64,000 nucleotides of DNA from a bacterium (lineage in GTDB: Bacteria; Armatimonadota; Fimbriimonadia; Fimbriimonadales; Fimbriimonadaceae), in contig JAIXQR010000004.1 of NCBI GenBank assembly GCA_027485645.1, positions 1 through 64,000 on the forward strand, in the 5' to 3' direction. The notes beneath the pieces were generated by a model. The model was not told the origin of the DNA, did no database searches, and was given only the letters and a program-made list of their open reading frames with translations. This document shows, piece by piece, positions 1 through 7,794 of this stretch. Each line of letters begins with the position of its first letter. The stretch's first letter is position 1. The position numbers and the translations under genes were made by a program.

Positions 1-81
1 ACTGATCCGGGTCGCCTACGGAGTACTCAAAGGAGGAGTGCCATTCGATTGTCAGCAAGGCTTGACAGCCAGCTGACAACA

Positions 82-115
82 CGGTATCTCTCCATCGGAA
101 TGGAGAGGGGGTTCA
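82..115. repeat. GC-rich palindromic repeat, copy A
   Basis: An 8-bp stem (88-95 with 100-107, loop CGGA) is followed by a run of G and then TTCACG. The hairpin core is identical to that of a copy at 2214-2234 and shares its right flank layout (AGGGGGYTCA) with the pair near 12.4-12.9 kb. It is intergenic and looks like a REP-type dispersed palindrome. A transcription terminator is unlikely because no T run follows on either side. Confidence 0.55.
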
Positions 116-139
116 CGCGTAGTGCCGCTGTTTTGACTT

Positions 140-168
140 TTGCTAAATTTGGCGTGAGGATGTAATAG
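140..168 (+). promoter_or_regulatory. Possible promoter of small membrane-protein cluster
   Basis: TTGCTA at 140-145 and TAATAG at 163-168 are spaced by 17 bp, a sigma70-like arrangement upstream of the first small membrane-protein gene. Only sequence resemblance supports it. Confidence 0.3.
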
Positions 169-213
169 AATGGCGGTGGTGGTTCGGCCTTGAAGACGCT
201 TGCTTTGCCGGGG

Positions 214-582
214 ATGAAGATGGGGCTGTTGGTTTGCCTCGTCGGCATATTCTGTACAGGTTTGCCTTACGCTCCAGAGCCTCATCGGTATTGGTTGTGG
301 GTTTTGGCGGCTGGCTTGGTGGGGGCGGTGGCTTGGGGGCGGCAGGAGGCGATTCGGGGGGATGCGATGCTTTCGCAGGTGTTTGGGCTGGTGGCGTTTG
401 CCTTGGGTTTGGTGGCGGTTCGGTTCTTTTATGATCCGTCGTTCTTGCTGCAGAAGCCGCTGGGGTCTATGGCGATGTTCGCCGGGATGTTTGCGTGGCG
501 AGAGTTGGTGGTTGAGTCGCGGAATCGGTATATCGCGGCTTATGGTGCGACGGAAGGGAATGATCCTTGGTGGCGGAGTTGA
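214..582 (+). CDS. Small membrane protein, unknown function
   Basis: A 122-residue product is read from ATG 214; an in-frame TTG at 190 would add eight residues. Neither start has a clear Shine-Dalgarno. The protein is hydrophobic, with about four predicted membrane segments (near residues 3-18, 28-40, 53-68 and 80-95) and a polar C-terminus ending in WWRS. No family is recognised. It heads a run of four small same-strand membrane-protein genes separated by short gaps, so they may be co-transcribed, but nothing else indicates a shared role. Confidence 0.6.
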   Translation: MKMGLLVCLVGIFCTGLPYAPEPHRYWLWVLAAGLVGAVAWGRQEAIRGDAMLSQVFGLVAFALGLVAVRFFYDPSFLLQKPLGSMAMFAGMFAWRELVVESRNRYIAAYGATEGNDPWWRS

Positions 583-763
583 ACTTGGGGGCGCTTTGGG
601 TGACTTTGAGTGGCTTTGTGTTGCTTTGCATGGCATTGGGAGGCGGGTCAGCCTTTGCGCGAGCCTGAGTGGTGCTTTCGGTTTGCGGAGCTATCTGGAC
701 GGGGCGTAAGGCGATTGACCTTGGTTGTTGCAATTGGTAGTTGCAAAGTGCTGTACTAGGGCG

Positions 764-1060
764 GTGGAGGAGGTTGCGGAGGAGCCGCTAACGACGGCAA
801 AGTGGATCGGCGGGACGCTGATCGTGATGCTGGGCGTTTATGGGCTGGGCTGGTTCTTCTTCGATTCGATGGGGTTAGTGTTCGCAGTATCTGGGTCGGT
901 GCTGATACACATATCTAGTCAGACGGCGAAGGACCTTGGGCTCGGCAAGGTTAAAGCGATCTCGTTTGCCTTGCTGGCGGGGGTCGGGCATCTTGTGATC
1001 GTGATGGCTCTGGGGCATAAGTTCGTTTTGGAGATTTTTGTTTCGGCGGTGACGGGCTAG
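764..1060 (+). CDS. Small membrane protein, unknown function
   Basis: The product is about 98 residues from GTG 764, which follows an AGGG motif; a TTG at 725 is a longer alternative. A short acidic N-terminus is followed by three or four hydrophobic segments (LIVMLGVYGLGWFFF, GLVFAVSGSVLI, a C-terminal ALLAGVGHLVIVMAL segment). No domain is recognised. The stop lies 2 bp before the next gene, which suggests co-transcription and possibly translational coupling. Confidence 0.55.
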   Translation: MEEVAEEPLTTAKWIGGTLIVMLGVYGLGWFFFDSMGLVFAVSGSVLIHISSQTAKDLGLGKVKAISFALLAGVGHLVIVMALGHKFVLEIFVSAVTG

Positions 1061-1062
1061 GG

Positions 1063-1251
1063 ATGCCGGGCGATGATTTTGTTACTCGGATGTTTTTGGG
1101 CTCGAGTTTAGTGGGGCTGCTTGTTGGGGTCGCCATTGCTCGGCGGTTGCCGAATCTGAGTCCGGAGTTTCGGGTGCTTTTGCCGTATATGTGCGGTGCC
1201 CTCTGCTTTGGGATATTCGCGGTGCTGCGGGTCTTCGTGTTTCCGCGGTAG
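1063..1251 (+). CDS. Very small membrane protein, unknown function
   Basis: A 62-residue protein with two hydrophobic segments (FLGSSLVGLLVGVAIA and MCGALCFGIFAVLRVFVF) separated by a short polar loop with RRLPNLSPEFR, the pattern of a two-TM hairpin. It starts 2 bp after the preceding stop, and CTAGGG overlaps the start region. No homologous family is recognised. Its reality rests on the tight spacing and the clean membrane-protein composition. Confidence 0.5.
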   Translation: MPGDDFVTRMFLGSSLVGLLVGVAIARRLPNLSPEFRVLLPYMCGALCFGIFAVLRVFVFPR

Positions 1252-1315
1252 GGACGGGCTTGATTGAAAATGACCTGGATTCATCTCGGCAGCAAAGTAG
1301 ACTTTGTAACCTGCG

Positions 1316-1621
1316 ATGAGTGAGGTTTTGGCCCTTTTGTGCGCGAAGGCGATCTTTGCCGGGCTTGGTTTCGGGTGGTCGATTCCGATTGTCCGCGGCG
1401 CGAGTCATCGGCTTATTGGGGCTCGCCGGGTAGGGGTGATCGCTGTCAGCTGGTTGCCCACTTTGATCTTGGTTTGGCTGGCTTTTGAGGCGGGTCGACG
1501 TGACCTGGTTATGGGCGAGCCGATGGTTCCGTTTTTGCTGGTCCTATTCTTCCTGAGTGCCGTTGGCGGTTGGTTGGGTTCTTCGATTTATTTCAGGAAG
1601 GGTCTGGATTCGCGGGCTTAG
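1316..1621 (+). CDS. Small membrane protein, unknown function
   Basis: A 101-residue protein with three or four hydrophobic segments: residues about 4-24, 40-58 (GVIAVSWLPTLILVWLAF) and 72-92 (FLLVLFFLSAVGGWLGSSIYF). It ends in a basic tail. No conserved domain is recognised. It is the last of the four small membrane-protein genes and is followed by a 640-bp gene-free, repeat-rich interval. Confidence 0.6.
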   Translation: MSEVLALLCAKAIFAGLGFGWSIPIVRGASHRLIGARRVGVIAVSWLPTLILVWLAFEAGRRDLVMGEPMVPFLLVLFFLSAVGGWLGSSIYFRKGLDSRA

Positions 1622-1697
1622 CGATTGAGTCGGTAGATTTGGCTTGGCGTGTCCTCACCCCCTGCCCCTAGGCTTTGAGCCTGCTTGAATGATTTCA

Positions 1698-1835
1698 GAC
1701 TTTTGCGGGTCGGAATGGCTGTCCAGGCATTTTTAATGCCTGGTTACCTTCTTTAACCCCTACCGGAGTAAGTCGGGTTGGGGACATGGCTCGTGAATCA
1801 CGGCTACGCGGACTCACTCGGGACGAGTGAGCTAC
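1698..1835. repeat. 138-bp double-hairpin repeat, copy 1
   Basis: This copy has the same length as 1982-2119 and is clearly related along its whole span, with scattered substitutions. It contains two perfect hairpins: CCAGGCATT (1723-1731) pairing with 1735-1743 around TTT, and CTCACTCG (1813-1820) pairing with 1824-1831 around GGA. The paired-hairpin architecture resembles a BIME/REP-type element. No protein is encoded. Confidence 0.75.
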
Positions 1836-1981
1836 TTTCCGCTGCGTTCGGGTTGGTTCGGATTCGTTCGGGGGTTCGGGTTTGTTTTAGGGCGGGTACG
1901 GCTCTTTGGTTGATGGGACGTGCGCCGCAGAAGGTGCGTGATCGGAAGTTCCAGTCCGCACGGGGGGCGCTGCGCTCCTCG

Positions 1982-2119
1982 GACTTTCGCGGGTCGGGTT
2001 GGCTGCCCAGGCATTTTCAATGCCTGGCTACCTTCTTTAACCCCTACCGGGGTAAGTCGGGTTTCTGGCACGGTAGCTGAATTGCGGCTATGCGGACTCA
2101 CTCGGGACGAGTGAGCTAC
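1982..2119. repeat. 138-bp double-hairpin repeat, copy 2
   Basis: This is a direct repeat of 1698-1835, offset by 284 bp. The two hairpins are preserved exactly: 2007-2015 with 2019-2027 (loop TTC) and 2097-2104 with 2108-2115 (loop GGA). The sequence between the hairpins has diverged more than the stems, which suggests the stems are what is kept. Confidence 0.75.
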
Positions 2120-2207
2120 GGAACTTGGGTCTTGGATTTTTGCGCGGTTGTGCGTGCTCGGCTCGATTCGTTAAAGCGGCATAGCCTCGCGCAGTCCTCA
2201 CGCCCTG

Positions 2208-2237
2208 CCCCCGCTCCATCGGAATGGAGAGGGGGTT
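2208..2237. repeat. GC-rich palindromic repeat, copy B
   Basis: CTCCAT (2214-2219) pairs with ATGGAG (2224-2229) around CGGA, and the stem can extend through a C5/G5 arm with one mismatch. The core matches copy A near position 82-115. It lies about 25 bp downstream of the tRNA-Ser gene's 3' end on the other strand. There is no T run suggesting a terminator. Confidence 0.55.
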
Positions 2238-2259
2238 CAGACGGTTCGAACAAACTCGC

Positions 2260-2347
2260 TGGAGGAGAGGAGGGGATTCGAACCCCTGATGCCTTTCGGC
2301 ACTCCTGTTTTCAAGACAGGTGCAATCAACCGCTCTACCACCTCTCC
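2260..2347 (-). tRNA. tRNA-Ser (anticodon UGA)
   Basis: A complete class II tRNA on the minus strand. The acceptor stem GGAGAGG (2341-2347) pairs with 2264-2270. The anticodon stem CCTGT/ACAGG encloses loop CTTGAAA, giving anticodon TGA. A long variable arm (AGTGCCGAAAGGCAT) follows, then a T arm with TTCGAAT. CCA is encoded (2260-2262). The discriminator base opposite position 2263 is U, whereas bacterial tRNA-Ser normally carries G73. The neighbouring glycosyltransferase gene starts 50 bp away on the opposite strand. Confidence 0.93.
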
Positions 2348-2385
2348 TCGGTAGGCCTTTATTTTACTGGCAAACGCCAGGGAAG

Positions 2386-2397
2386 TATTGTAGGTGG
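2386..2397 (+). promoter_or_regulatory. -10 box directly before ATG (leaderless-type)
   Basis: TATTGT at 2386-2391 is followed by six bases and the ATG at 2398; TTTACT at 2363-2368 would be a -35 with 17-bp spacing. Transcription would start at or next to the A of the ATG. AGGTGG between box and ATG could alternatively act as a ribosome site. Confidence 0.4.
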
Positions 2398-4062
2398 ATG
2401 CGACCGATCGTTTCCATTATTTTGGAGAACCTGGAGTTTTTGGATCCTGCGCAGGGGGCTAACTTCGTGGGGCCGGCGGTTAAGTTTCCGGATCGGTTTC
2501 GGCGGATTCTGCATGACGAGCGGGTTGAGGCGCTGGAGGTTTTTGTGCATCCGCTGGTGGTTTCGGAGCCGGGGAAGCTGCTGGAGATTGCGAACAACGT
2601 GTTGCCGGCGCATCGGCGGGGGCAGGGAGTGTTGCGGTTTTATCCTTTCACGAGCTTGCCTTTGGTCTGGAAAGATGGGCACCCGCGAATTCACCACTGT
2701 TTTGACCCGGTGAATCTGGCGCGGGATCGGGCGTTGCGGGATCGATTTGCGGCGGGGCCGATGGCGATTTATTGCACCAGTAGCTCGCACGGGATCAAGG
2801 AAGTTTGGGCGCCTTTGCAGCGGTTGGCCGAGGCGGGGCGAGTGGAGTTCGACGCGATTGTTTCGCCGAGCACGTTCACGACGGCGGCTTACGAGGCGTC
2901 GTTCCGCGCTCTGGTGCCGGGGGCAGAGCTGCCGTGCCGGATGGAAACGGTGCCGAACGGCGTGGATCTGGACCAGTTTCAGCCGGCGACGCCGGAGCTT
3001 CGGGCGCAGGCTAAGGCGGCATTTCGAATTCCGGCGGATTCGCCGACCCTGCTGTACTTTGGCCGGATTTCGCCCCATGCGAAGGCAGATCTGATTCCGG
3101 TTTTGCGCGCGTTTGCGGCGGCGAAGGTGCCGAACGGGGTGCTCCTGATTTCGGGCAAGGAGAACGCGCCGGGCTACGTTGATCATCTGCGGTCGATTGC
3201 AGCGGAACTGGGGATCAGTGGTCAGGTCCGGTTCGAAGGGCCGATTCCGCTGACGTTCCGGCACTTGCCGTACCAGGCGGCAGATGCCTTCCTGTTCCCG
3301 AGCGATACGATTCAGGAAGCGTTTGGGAACGTTTTGGTCGAGGCGATTGCCAGCGGGGTGCCGGTGATTTCGACCGATTGGGACGGCGCGCGGGACATTG
3401 TTCGGGATCGCGAAAACGGGCTGTTGGTGCCGATCTACTTCTGCGAGCAGTTGGATCGAGTTTCGGCGGTATCGCCCTTGCTCGATTTGGATACGAACTA
3501 CATGCTGTTCAGCCAATCGGCGGTGATTGACGAAGTGGCTTTGAGCCGGGCGATGAGCGAGATGTTGACGCAGCCGGAGCTTCGGGCCGGATTAGCCGAC
3601 GGCGCGCGAAAGTCGGCGGAGCGGTTTGCGATGGGGCCGGTTTACGAGCGATTCTTCTCGCTTTCACTGGAGCTGCTCGCGGCGGCGCAGAGCGAGAGTG
3701 AGGATGCTAAAGTGGCGCGCCGGGCGGCGGTGGACGCTTGGAGTCCGGTGCCGCCGTATGCGCAGTCGTTCGCGGGATATTCCACCTGGCGCATTGCGGA
3801 TGATCGGAAGTTGGAACTTGGGCTGAATGGCAAGGCCGCGAAGCGAGGCGTTCCGATTTCGTTTTACAACGAAATGGCGCCGGTAATTGAAACGGCGGCG
3901 GTCGGAACGGCGATTGAGGCGGTGAGCAAACCTGGAGCGACGTTCGGTTCGGTGGTGGGGCAGGTGGCACGAACTCACGCGCTTTCGGACAGCGATGCCC
4001 GATACCTTGTGCACGTGCTGATCAAAAACGGTGGCATAAATTTTTCGACGGACATATACTGA
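2398..4062 (+). CDS. GT4-type glycosyltransferase with C-terminal extension
   Basis: A 554-residue cytoplasmic protein starting at ATG 2398; an upstream in-frame GTG would lie inside the tRNA. It has a two-domain GT-B layout. The donor-site EX7E motif is at E307-E315 (EAFGNVLVE), followed by a [11 protein letters not shown] segment, and VPNGVD closes the N-terminal domain. These are hallmarks of retaining family 4 glycosyltransferases, which move a sugar from a nucleotide donor to a glycan or lipid acceptor. About 130 residues after the core are less conserved and include a GKAAKRGVP segment; I recognise no domain there. The acceptor cannot be told from the sequence, and there is no polysaccharide cluster nearby. 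Confidence 0.85.
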   Translation: MRPIVSIILENLEFLDPAQGANFVGPAVKFPDRFRRILHDERVEALEVFVHPLVVSEPGKLLEIANNVLPAHRRGQGVLRFYPFTSLPLVWKDGHPRIHHCFDPVNLARDRALRDRFAAGPMAIYCTSSSHGIKEVWAPLQRLAEAGRVEFDAIVSPSTFTTAAYEASFRALVPGAELPCRMETVPNGVDLDQFQPATPELRAQAKAAFRIPADSPTLLYFGRISPHAKADLIPVLRAFAAAKVPNGVLLISGKENAPGYVDHLRSIAAELGISGQVRFEGPIPLTFRHLPYQAADAFLFPSDTIQEAFGNVLVEAIASGVPVISTDWDGARDIVRDRENGLLVPIYFCEQLDRVSAVSPLLDLDTNYMLFSQSAVIDEVALSRAMSEMLTQPELRAGLADGARKSAERFAMGPVYERFFSLSLELLAAAQSESEDAKVARRAAVDAWSPVPPYAQSFAGYSTWRIADDRKLELGLNGKAAKRGVPISFYNEMAPVIETAAVGTAIEAVSKPGATFGSVVGQVARTHALSDSDARYLVHVLIKNGGINFSTDIY

Positions 4063-4113
4063 TTGCCGATGGCTGATAGGGCGAACCTAAATCTCTTCAG
4101 CAGGAACAATCTC

Positions 4114-4791
4114 ATGCAGAACAACCTAAACCGAGCACTCGCCGTTAGTGCGCTCGCCCTTGTCTTGGGAGCCGTTGCTGGTGCAACTGAAGTCACTCCA
4201 ACCGCCGTTCAAGCTGCGGTCGAAAAGCCTTGGCTCGTTCGATTCGGATTCAACAGCCTGACCGCAACGACCGGTCGAGACTTGACGAGCCAGAACGGGA
4301 TTGAGTTCGGCATCGGCCGACAGCTCAACGTTGCCGGACTTTTCAAATCCAACGCTCAGTCTTTCGTTGAGTTCACCGGCCGAATCAACCGAGGCAACAG
4401 CTCGGGCACCGGCGATGTGTTCGGCGTTCAGTTCGTTGAGCGCGTTCTGCTGGATGCCGCTGGCGGAACGGATCGCGGCTTCTACGCAGGATATGGCGCA
4501 GGCGTTCAGCTCGTTCGCGTTAAGGGCCGATTCGGATCGCCAGTCGCTAACCCTGGCGGCGGTGGTGGAAACGGCGGCGGTAGCGGCGGAAATGCGGCAG
4601 CTAACCCAGTCCGATTTAATGCCAACGGTAGCCGAATGGCCGATGAAACTCGATTCAGCATCGGCGGTCGAGTTCTCGCGGGTTACAAGTTCAACCCGCT
4701 GACTTCGGCTGAACTCGCACTCAACTTTGGACCAAAGGTTGATGGCGTTTCGACCGACTCGGTCAGCCTCACCGTCGGCTTCCGGTTCTAA
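4114..4791 (+). CDS. Exported outer-membrane beta-barrel-like protein
   Basis: A 225-residue protein from ATG 4114 with a clear signal peptide (residues 1-22, ending AVAGA). The mature part alternates hydrophobic and polar residues in short strands (QSFVEFTGRI, FYAGYGAGVQLV, SVSLTVGFRF) and ends in phenylalanine, as outer-membrane barrels do. A glycine-rich loop (about residues 145-160, GGGGGNGGGSGG) interrupts the barrel. No specific family is recognised. It follows the glycosyltransferase by 51 bp and is ended by a strong terminator, so it may share that gene's transcript. Confidence 0.75.
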   Translation: MQNNLNRALAVSALALVLGAVAGATEVTPTAVQAAVEKPWLVRFGFNSLTATTGRDLTSQNGIEFGIGRQLNVAGLFKSNAQSFVEFTGRINRGNSSGTGDVFGVQFVERVLLDAAGGTDRGFYAGYGAGVQLVRVKGRFGSPVANPGGGGGNGGGSGGNAAANPVRFNANGSRMADETRFSIGGRVLAGYKFNPLTSAELALNFGPKVDGVSTDSVSLTVGFRF

Positions 4792-4807
4792 AACCGGGGC
4801 GAGATTT

Positions 4808-4845
4808 GCGGGCCAAGCGGAAGCGCTTGGCCCGCTTTTGTTTTT
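4808..4845 (+). terminator. Rho-independent terminator
   Basis: A 12-bp perfect stem GCGGGCCAAGCG (4808-4819) with 4824-4835, loop GAAG, followed by TTTTGTTTTT. It ends the barrel-protein transcript. Confidence 0.9.
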
Positions 4846-4866
4846 GGGGCTGGTCATACTCGAAAG

Positions 4867-5646
4867 ATGGATTTAGGGATTGCAGGAAAAGTCGCGATGG
4901 TTGCGGCGGCGAGTAAAGGCATTGGTCTCGCGACGGCGAAGCTGTTGGCAGAAGAAGGTTGTCGGGTCTCCATTTGTGGGCGAACGGAAGAAACGCTTGA
5001 GGCCGCCGAAGCCGAGATTCACGGCGAATCGCGGTCTTACGTGGTGGATGTTTCGGATGCGGAAGACTTGGCCTGGTGGCTCGAACAGACTCAGCAAGAC
5101 CTCGGGACGCCAGAAATATTGATCACGAACACGGGCGGTCCGCCGGCGGGTTTGTTGGCAGACTTGAGTGAGGAGCACTGGCAAATGGGGTTTGAGTCGA
5201 CCTTGATGAACGTGGTTCGGCTTGTCAATTTGGTGTCTCCCGGAATGGTGGAAGCGAAGTGGGGACGGATCGTTCATGTCACTTCGCTGGTGGCGAAAGA
5301 GGCCTCGGATATTCTTGCGGTTTCCAGCACTTTGCGCGGCGGACTCATGAATTTGACCCGCCTTCAGGCTCGGCAGTTGGCGCCATCGGGAGTCACGGTT
5401 AATGCAGTTTTGCCGGGGCATACCTTAACAGATCGACAGCGGCATTTGGCCGAAGTTCGTGCCCAGCGGGAGCAGATCACGGCCGAAGAGGCCCTCGAAA
5501 AGCAGGCGGCAGAAGTGCCAATGGGGCGGCTCGCGGACCCTCGCGAGATTGCCGCGCCGATCGTGATGCTTTGCGGGAAGGATAGCGGCTACATCTCGGG
5601 CGTAAACTTGCTGGTCGATGGCGCGATGACCCGATCCGCGGGTTAA
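4867..5646 (+). CDS. SDR-family protein with non-canonical active site
   Basis: A 259-residue Rossmann protein of the short-chain dehydrogenase/reductase superfamily. The nucleotide loop is AAASKGIG (13-20) instead of TGxxxGxG, and NTGG (88-91) replaces the usual NNAG. Ser140 aligns with the catalytic serine, but the YxxxK pair is replaced: Ser153 stands for Tyr and Arg157 for Lys. This matches the ketoacyl-reductase-like SDR subgroup that lacks the standard tetrad, so catalysis by the normal mechanism is doubtful. The C-terminal VLPGHTLTDR and YISGVNLLVDG segments are typical. CATACT six bases before the ATG suggests its own, possibly leaderless, promoter. Confidence 0.87.
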   Translation: MDLGIAGKVAMVAAASKGIGLATAKLLAEEGCRVSICGRTEETLEAAEAEIHGESRSYVVDVSDAEDLAWWLEQTQQDLGTPEILITNTGGPPAGLLADLSEEHWQMGFESTLMNVVRLVNLVSPGMVEAKWGRIVHVTSLVAKEASDILAVSSTLRGGLMNLTRLQARQLAPSGVTVNAVLPGHTLTDRQRHLAEVRAQREQITAEEALEKQAAEVPMGRLADPREIAAPIVMLCGKDSGYISGVNLLVDGAMTRSAG

Positions 5647-5649
5647 GCC

Positions 5650-7596
5650 TTACTGCAGGGTCGTGAGTAGCGACTGGATTTGGGATGCGAGGTCGCTCTG
5701 GGGGGTGACCACGCGCTGGGCGGCGTACAGGGTTTGCCGGGCTCGGGAGTACTGGCTGGGGTCGCCGAGGTTCTTGGTTTCGGTGGCCGCGGTGAAGTAG
5801 AGCAGGGCCGCTTGGTTCAGGTACTCGGTGCGCTTTTGGGCGTTGGGCTCGGCCTTGCCGGCGATTTCCCATTGCTCTCCGGATTGATTGAGCAAGACGA
5901 TGCGCTGGGCGGGTTGGCTTTCGGCGAGGGCGCGCGTTTGGTACAGGCTCGCGAGGTTTGAGGCAAGCGCGGAATTGTTCTTGTCGAGGGCGCTTGCTCG
6001 GATGTAGGCGCTTTCCGCCTGCGGGTCTTGCTTGTTGGCAATGTGCTTGCGACCGAGCTCCTCGTACAGCACGGCGAGGTTCCGCTTGATCTCGTCCTTC
6101 ATCGTGTCGCTTTGGACACGGCTACGGAGCCCTTCGAGGGTTTGAATGCGTTCCTCGACGGGGATCCGAGTGTCTTGCTGGCGCGCTTGGACGATGAGTT
6201 GTCGGTCCTGGTCTTCGGCGGCATAGCGCTGCCAAGCAGTCGCAATGGCTTGTACGGCGACCGTGACGAGGGCAAGCACGGTGCCAACCAAAAGGAAGGT
6301 CAAAAACAGGCGCTTGAAGAAGGCCGCCGTTTCTGGGCTGACTAGGGGCCGACGCGGTGGCGGCGGGAAGTAGTTGGGCAGCGGCCCGGGCGGCGGCATG
6401 GACGTTTGGCCGTAGGGGGCTTGCGTTTGTCCCGGATAGCTGGTGTTTGGATAGTTCGCGCCCGGGTATGTGGCGCCCGGATAGGTCGCGCCTGGATAAC
6501 TTGCGCCTGGGTAGCTGGCTCCTGGATAGTTTGCGCCGGGATAGGCGGCCGCGCCGTAGGGCTGCTGGGTGTAGCCACCAAGTGGGGGTGGGGCGGCGTA
6601 CGGGTTCTGCGGCTGGCCCTGATTATATGGCTGGTTGACAATGCCAGGGTTGTGCACCGGATGCGGATTTTGGGCGTAAGGGTTCGGGACGCCAATGACC
6701 GGAGGAGGAACCGAGAAGGACGAGGTTGAGGGCGAGAGGCCGTGCTGCAAGTACGGGTTGTTGCCTGGGTCCGCGTTGCCGCTCTGCATCGCTTCTTCGA
6801 TGGCGACGATGAATGCGTCGGCGCTGTCCCATCGCGCGACGGGGGCTTTTTCGAGAGCGCGCTGGACGGTTTGCCAGAGCCGGTACGGCATTTGTGAAGG
6901 CTGCGATGCCTCCTTGTTCATGATCGCGTAGGTGATGCTGACGACGGAGTCCCCGGCGAACGGCTTTTGGCCGGCGATCATTTCGTAGAGCACGACGCCG
7001 AGGCTGAAGACGTCCGAGCGGGCGTCGATCTCTTTTCCGACGACCTGCTCGGGGCTCATGTAGCTGGGGGTGCCGAAGACCTGCCCGTCCATCGTGAGGT
7101 TCGGCTGGAAAGTGAGCCGGGCGATTCCGAAGTCGGTGATTTTGATTTCACCGTTAGAGAGGATCTGGATGTTCTCGGGCTTGATATCTCGGTGGATAAC
7201 GCCCTTTTTGTGGGCGTGGGCCAGGCCGTGGAGGATGTCGGTGGCGATGCGGATCGCCTCGTTCATCGGGATGATGCCCTTGGTGTCGATCTCGTTTCGG
7301 AGCGTGTGGCCGTCTAGGAACTCCATTGCCATGAAGGTGCGGCCAGCGTCCTCCGCGAAGGAGTACACCGTCATGATGTTCGGGTGGTTCAGGGTGCCCG
7401 CGGCTTGGGCTTCTCGGCGGAATCTTTGAAGCCGCTCTTCTTGCTGCTGCGTACTTGCCCCGGCCGGCATTGCGAGTTCTTTAATCGCCACACGACGGTT
7501 CATCAGGGGATCGTAACCCTCATAAACGATGTCGTTCGATCTTGCGATTTCCCGAATGACTTGGTACTGGCCGAGTGTGCTCGGTGGCGAGCTCAT
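5650..7596 (-). CDS. Membrane Ser/Thr protein kinase with YPGA repeat linker
   Basis: A 648-residue protein. The kinase domain (about 9-270) has Lys39 (VAIKE), Glu62 of helix C, HRD at 135-137 with DIKPEN, DFG at 155-157 and a SPEQ activation segment. The glycine-rich loop is degenerate: residues 16-26 read EIARSNDIVYE, with no glycine. A Pro/Tyr/Gln-rich linker contains about eight 5-residue YPGA-type units (350-390). One TM segment lies near 433-455 and a TPR-like alpha-helical domain follows, probably outside the membrane. This is PknB-like topology with a helical instead of a PASTA sensor. Substrates are unknown. It is divergent from the CAP-protein gene. Confidence 0.9.
   Translation of the reverse strand: MSSPPSTLGQYQVIREIARSNDIVYEGYDPLMNRRVAIKELAMPAGASTQQQEERLQRFRREAQAAGTLNHPNIMTVYSFAEDAGRTFMAMEFLDGHTLRNEIDTKGIIPMNEAIRIATDILHGLAHAHKKGVIHRDIKPENIQILSNGEIKITDFGIARLTFQPNLTMDGQVFGTPSYMSPEQVVGKEIDARSDVFSLGVVLYEMIAGQKPFAGDSVVSITYAIMNKEASQPSQMPYRLWQTVQRALEKAPVARWDSADAFIVAIEEAMQSGNADPGNNPYLQHGLSPSTSSFSVPPPVIGVPNPYAQNPHPVHNPGIVNQPYNQGQPQNPYAAPPPLGGYTQQPYGAAAYPGANYPGASYPGASYPGATYPGATYPGANYPNTSYPGQTQAPYGQTSMPPPGPLPNYFPPPPRRPLVSPETAAFFKRLFLTFLLVGTVLALVTVAVQAIATAWQRYAAEDQDRQLIVQARQQDTRIPVEERIQTLEGLRSRVQSDTMKDEIKRNLAVLYEELGRKHIANKQDPQAESAYIRASALDKNNSALASNLASLYQTRALAESQPAQRIVLLNQSGEQWEIAGKAEPNAQKRTEYLNQAALLYFTAATETKNLGDPSQYSRARQTLYAAQRVVTPQSDLASQIQSLLTTLQ
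6427..6546. repeat. 15-bp tandem repeat coding YPGA units
   Basis: About eight 15-bp units in tandem within the kinase gene encode the pentapeptides AYPGA, NYPGA, SYPGA and TYPGA, then degenerate to NYPNT and SYPGQ. Units differ at third codon positions, so the array is not very recent. It forms part of the disordered linker before the TM segment. Confidence 0.85.
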
Positions 7597-7759
7597 ACTG
7601 TGTTCTCTCTACTTTACTCCGACGAAAAAATGGCGGCAGACGTCTCCGGTTCGGAGCGAATAGTTTCTAGACGAGTTGTCTGGTTTGATCGTTCGGTTGC
7701 GCCTCCTCACCGTATAAATGCTAGATTTGAGTACCGGTTTCGTTTGTCGCACAAAAGCG

Positions 7760-7794
7760 TTACAGTGGTTGAAGATTGGGCCTATACTAGCAAT
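7760..7794 (+). promoter_or_regulatory. Promoter with -10 box next to ATG
   Basis: TTACAG (7760-7765), a 17-bp spacer and TATACT (7783-7788), then six bases to the ATG at 7795. No Shine-Dalgarno is present, so the mRNA is predicted to be leaderless. Confidence 0.6.

Larger units (their letters stand above)
1622..2259. other. Gene-free, repeat-rich interval
   Basis: I see no convincing gene in this stretch; open frames here cross the repeats and have atypical composition. It holds two 138-bp diverged direct repeats (1698-1835 and 1982-2119), a short shared motif (about 1650-1667 and 2195-2212) and palindrome copy B at 2208-2237. Confidence 0.6.

Noticed and set aside
1778-2114. Open frames across the 138-bp repeats
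   Set aside because: They read through hairpin repeats on both strands and have no start signal or conserved domain.
6427-6546. Possible CRISPR-like array
   Set aside because: Units are 15 bp, contiguous and in frame with the kinase; they encode a peptide repeat with no spacers.
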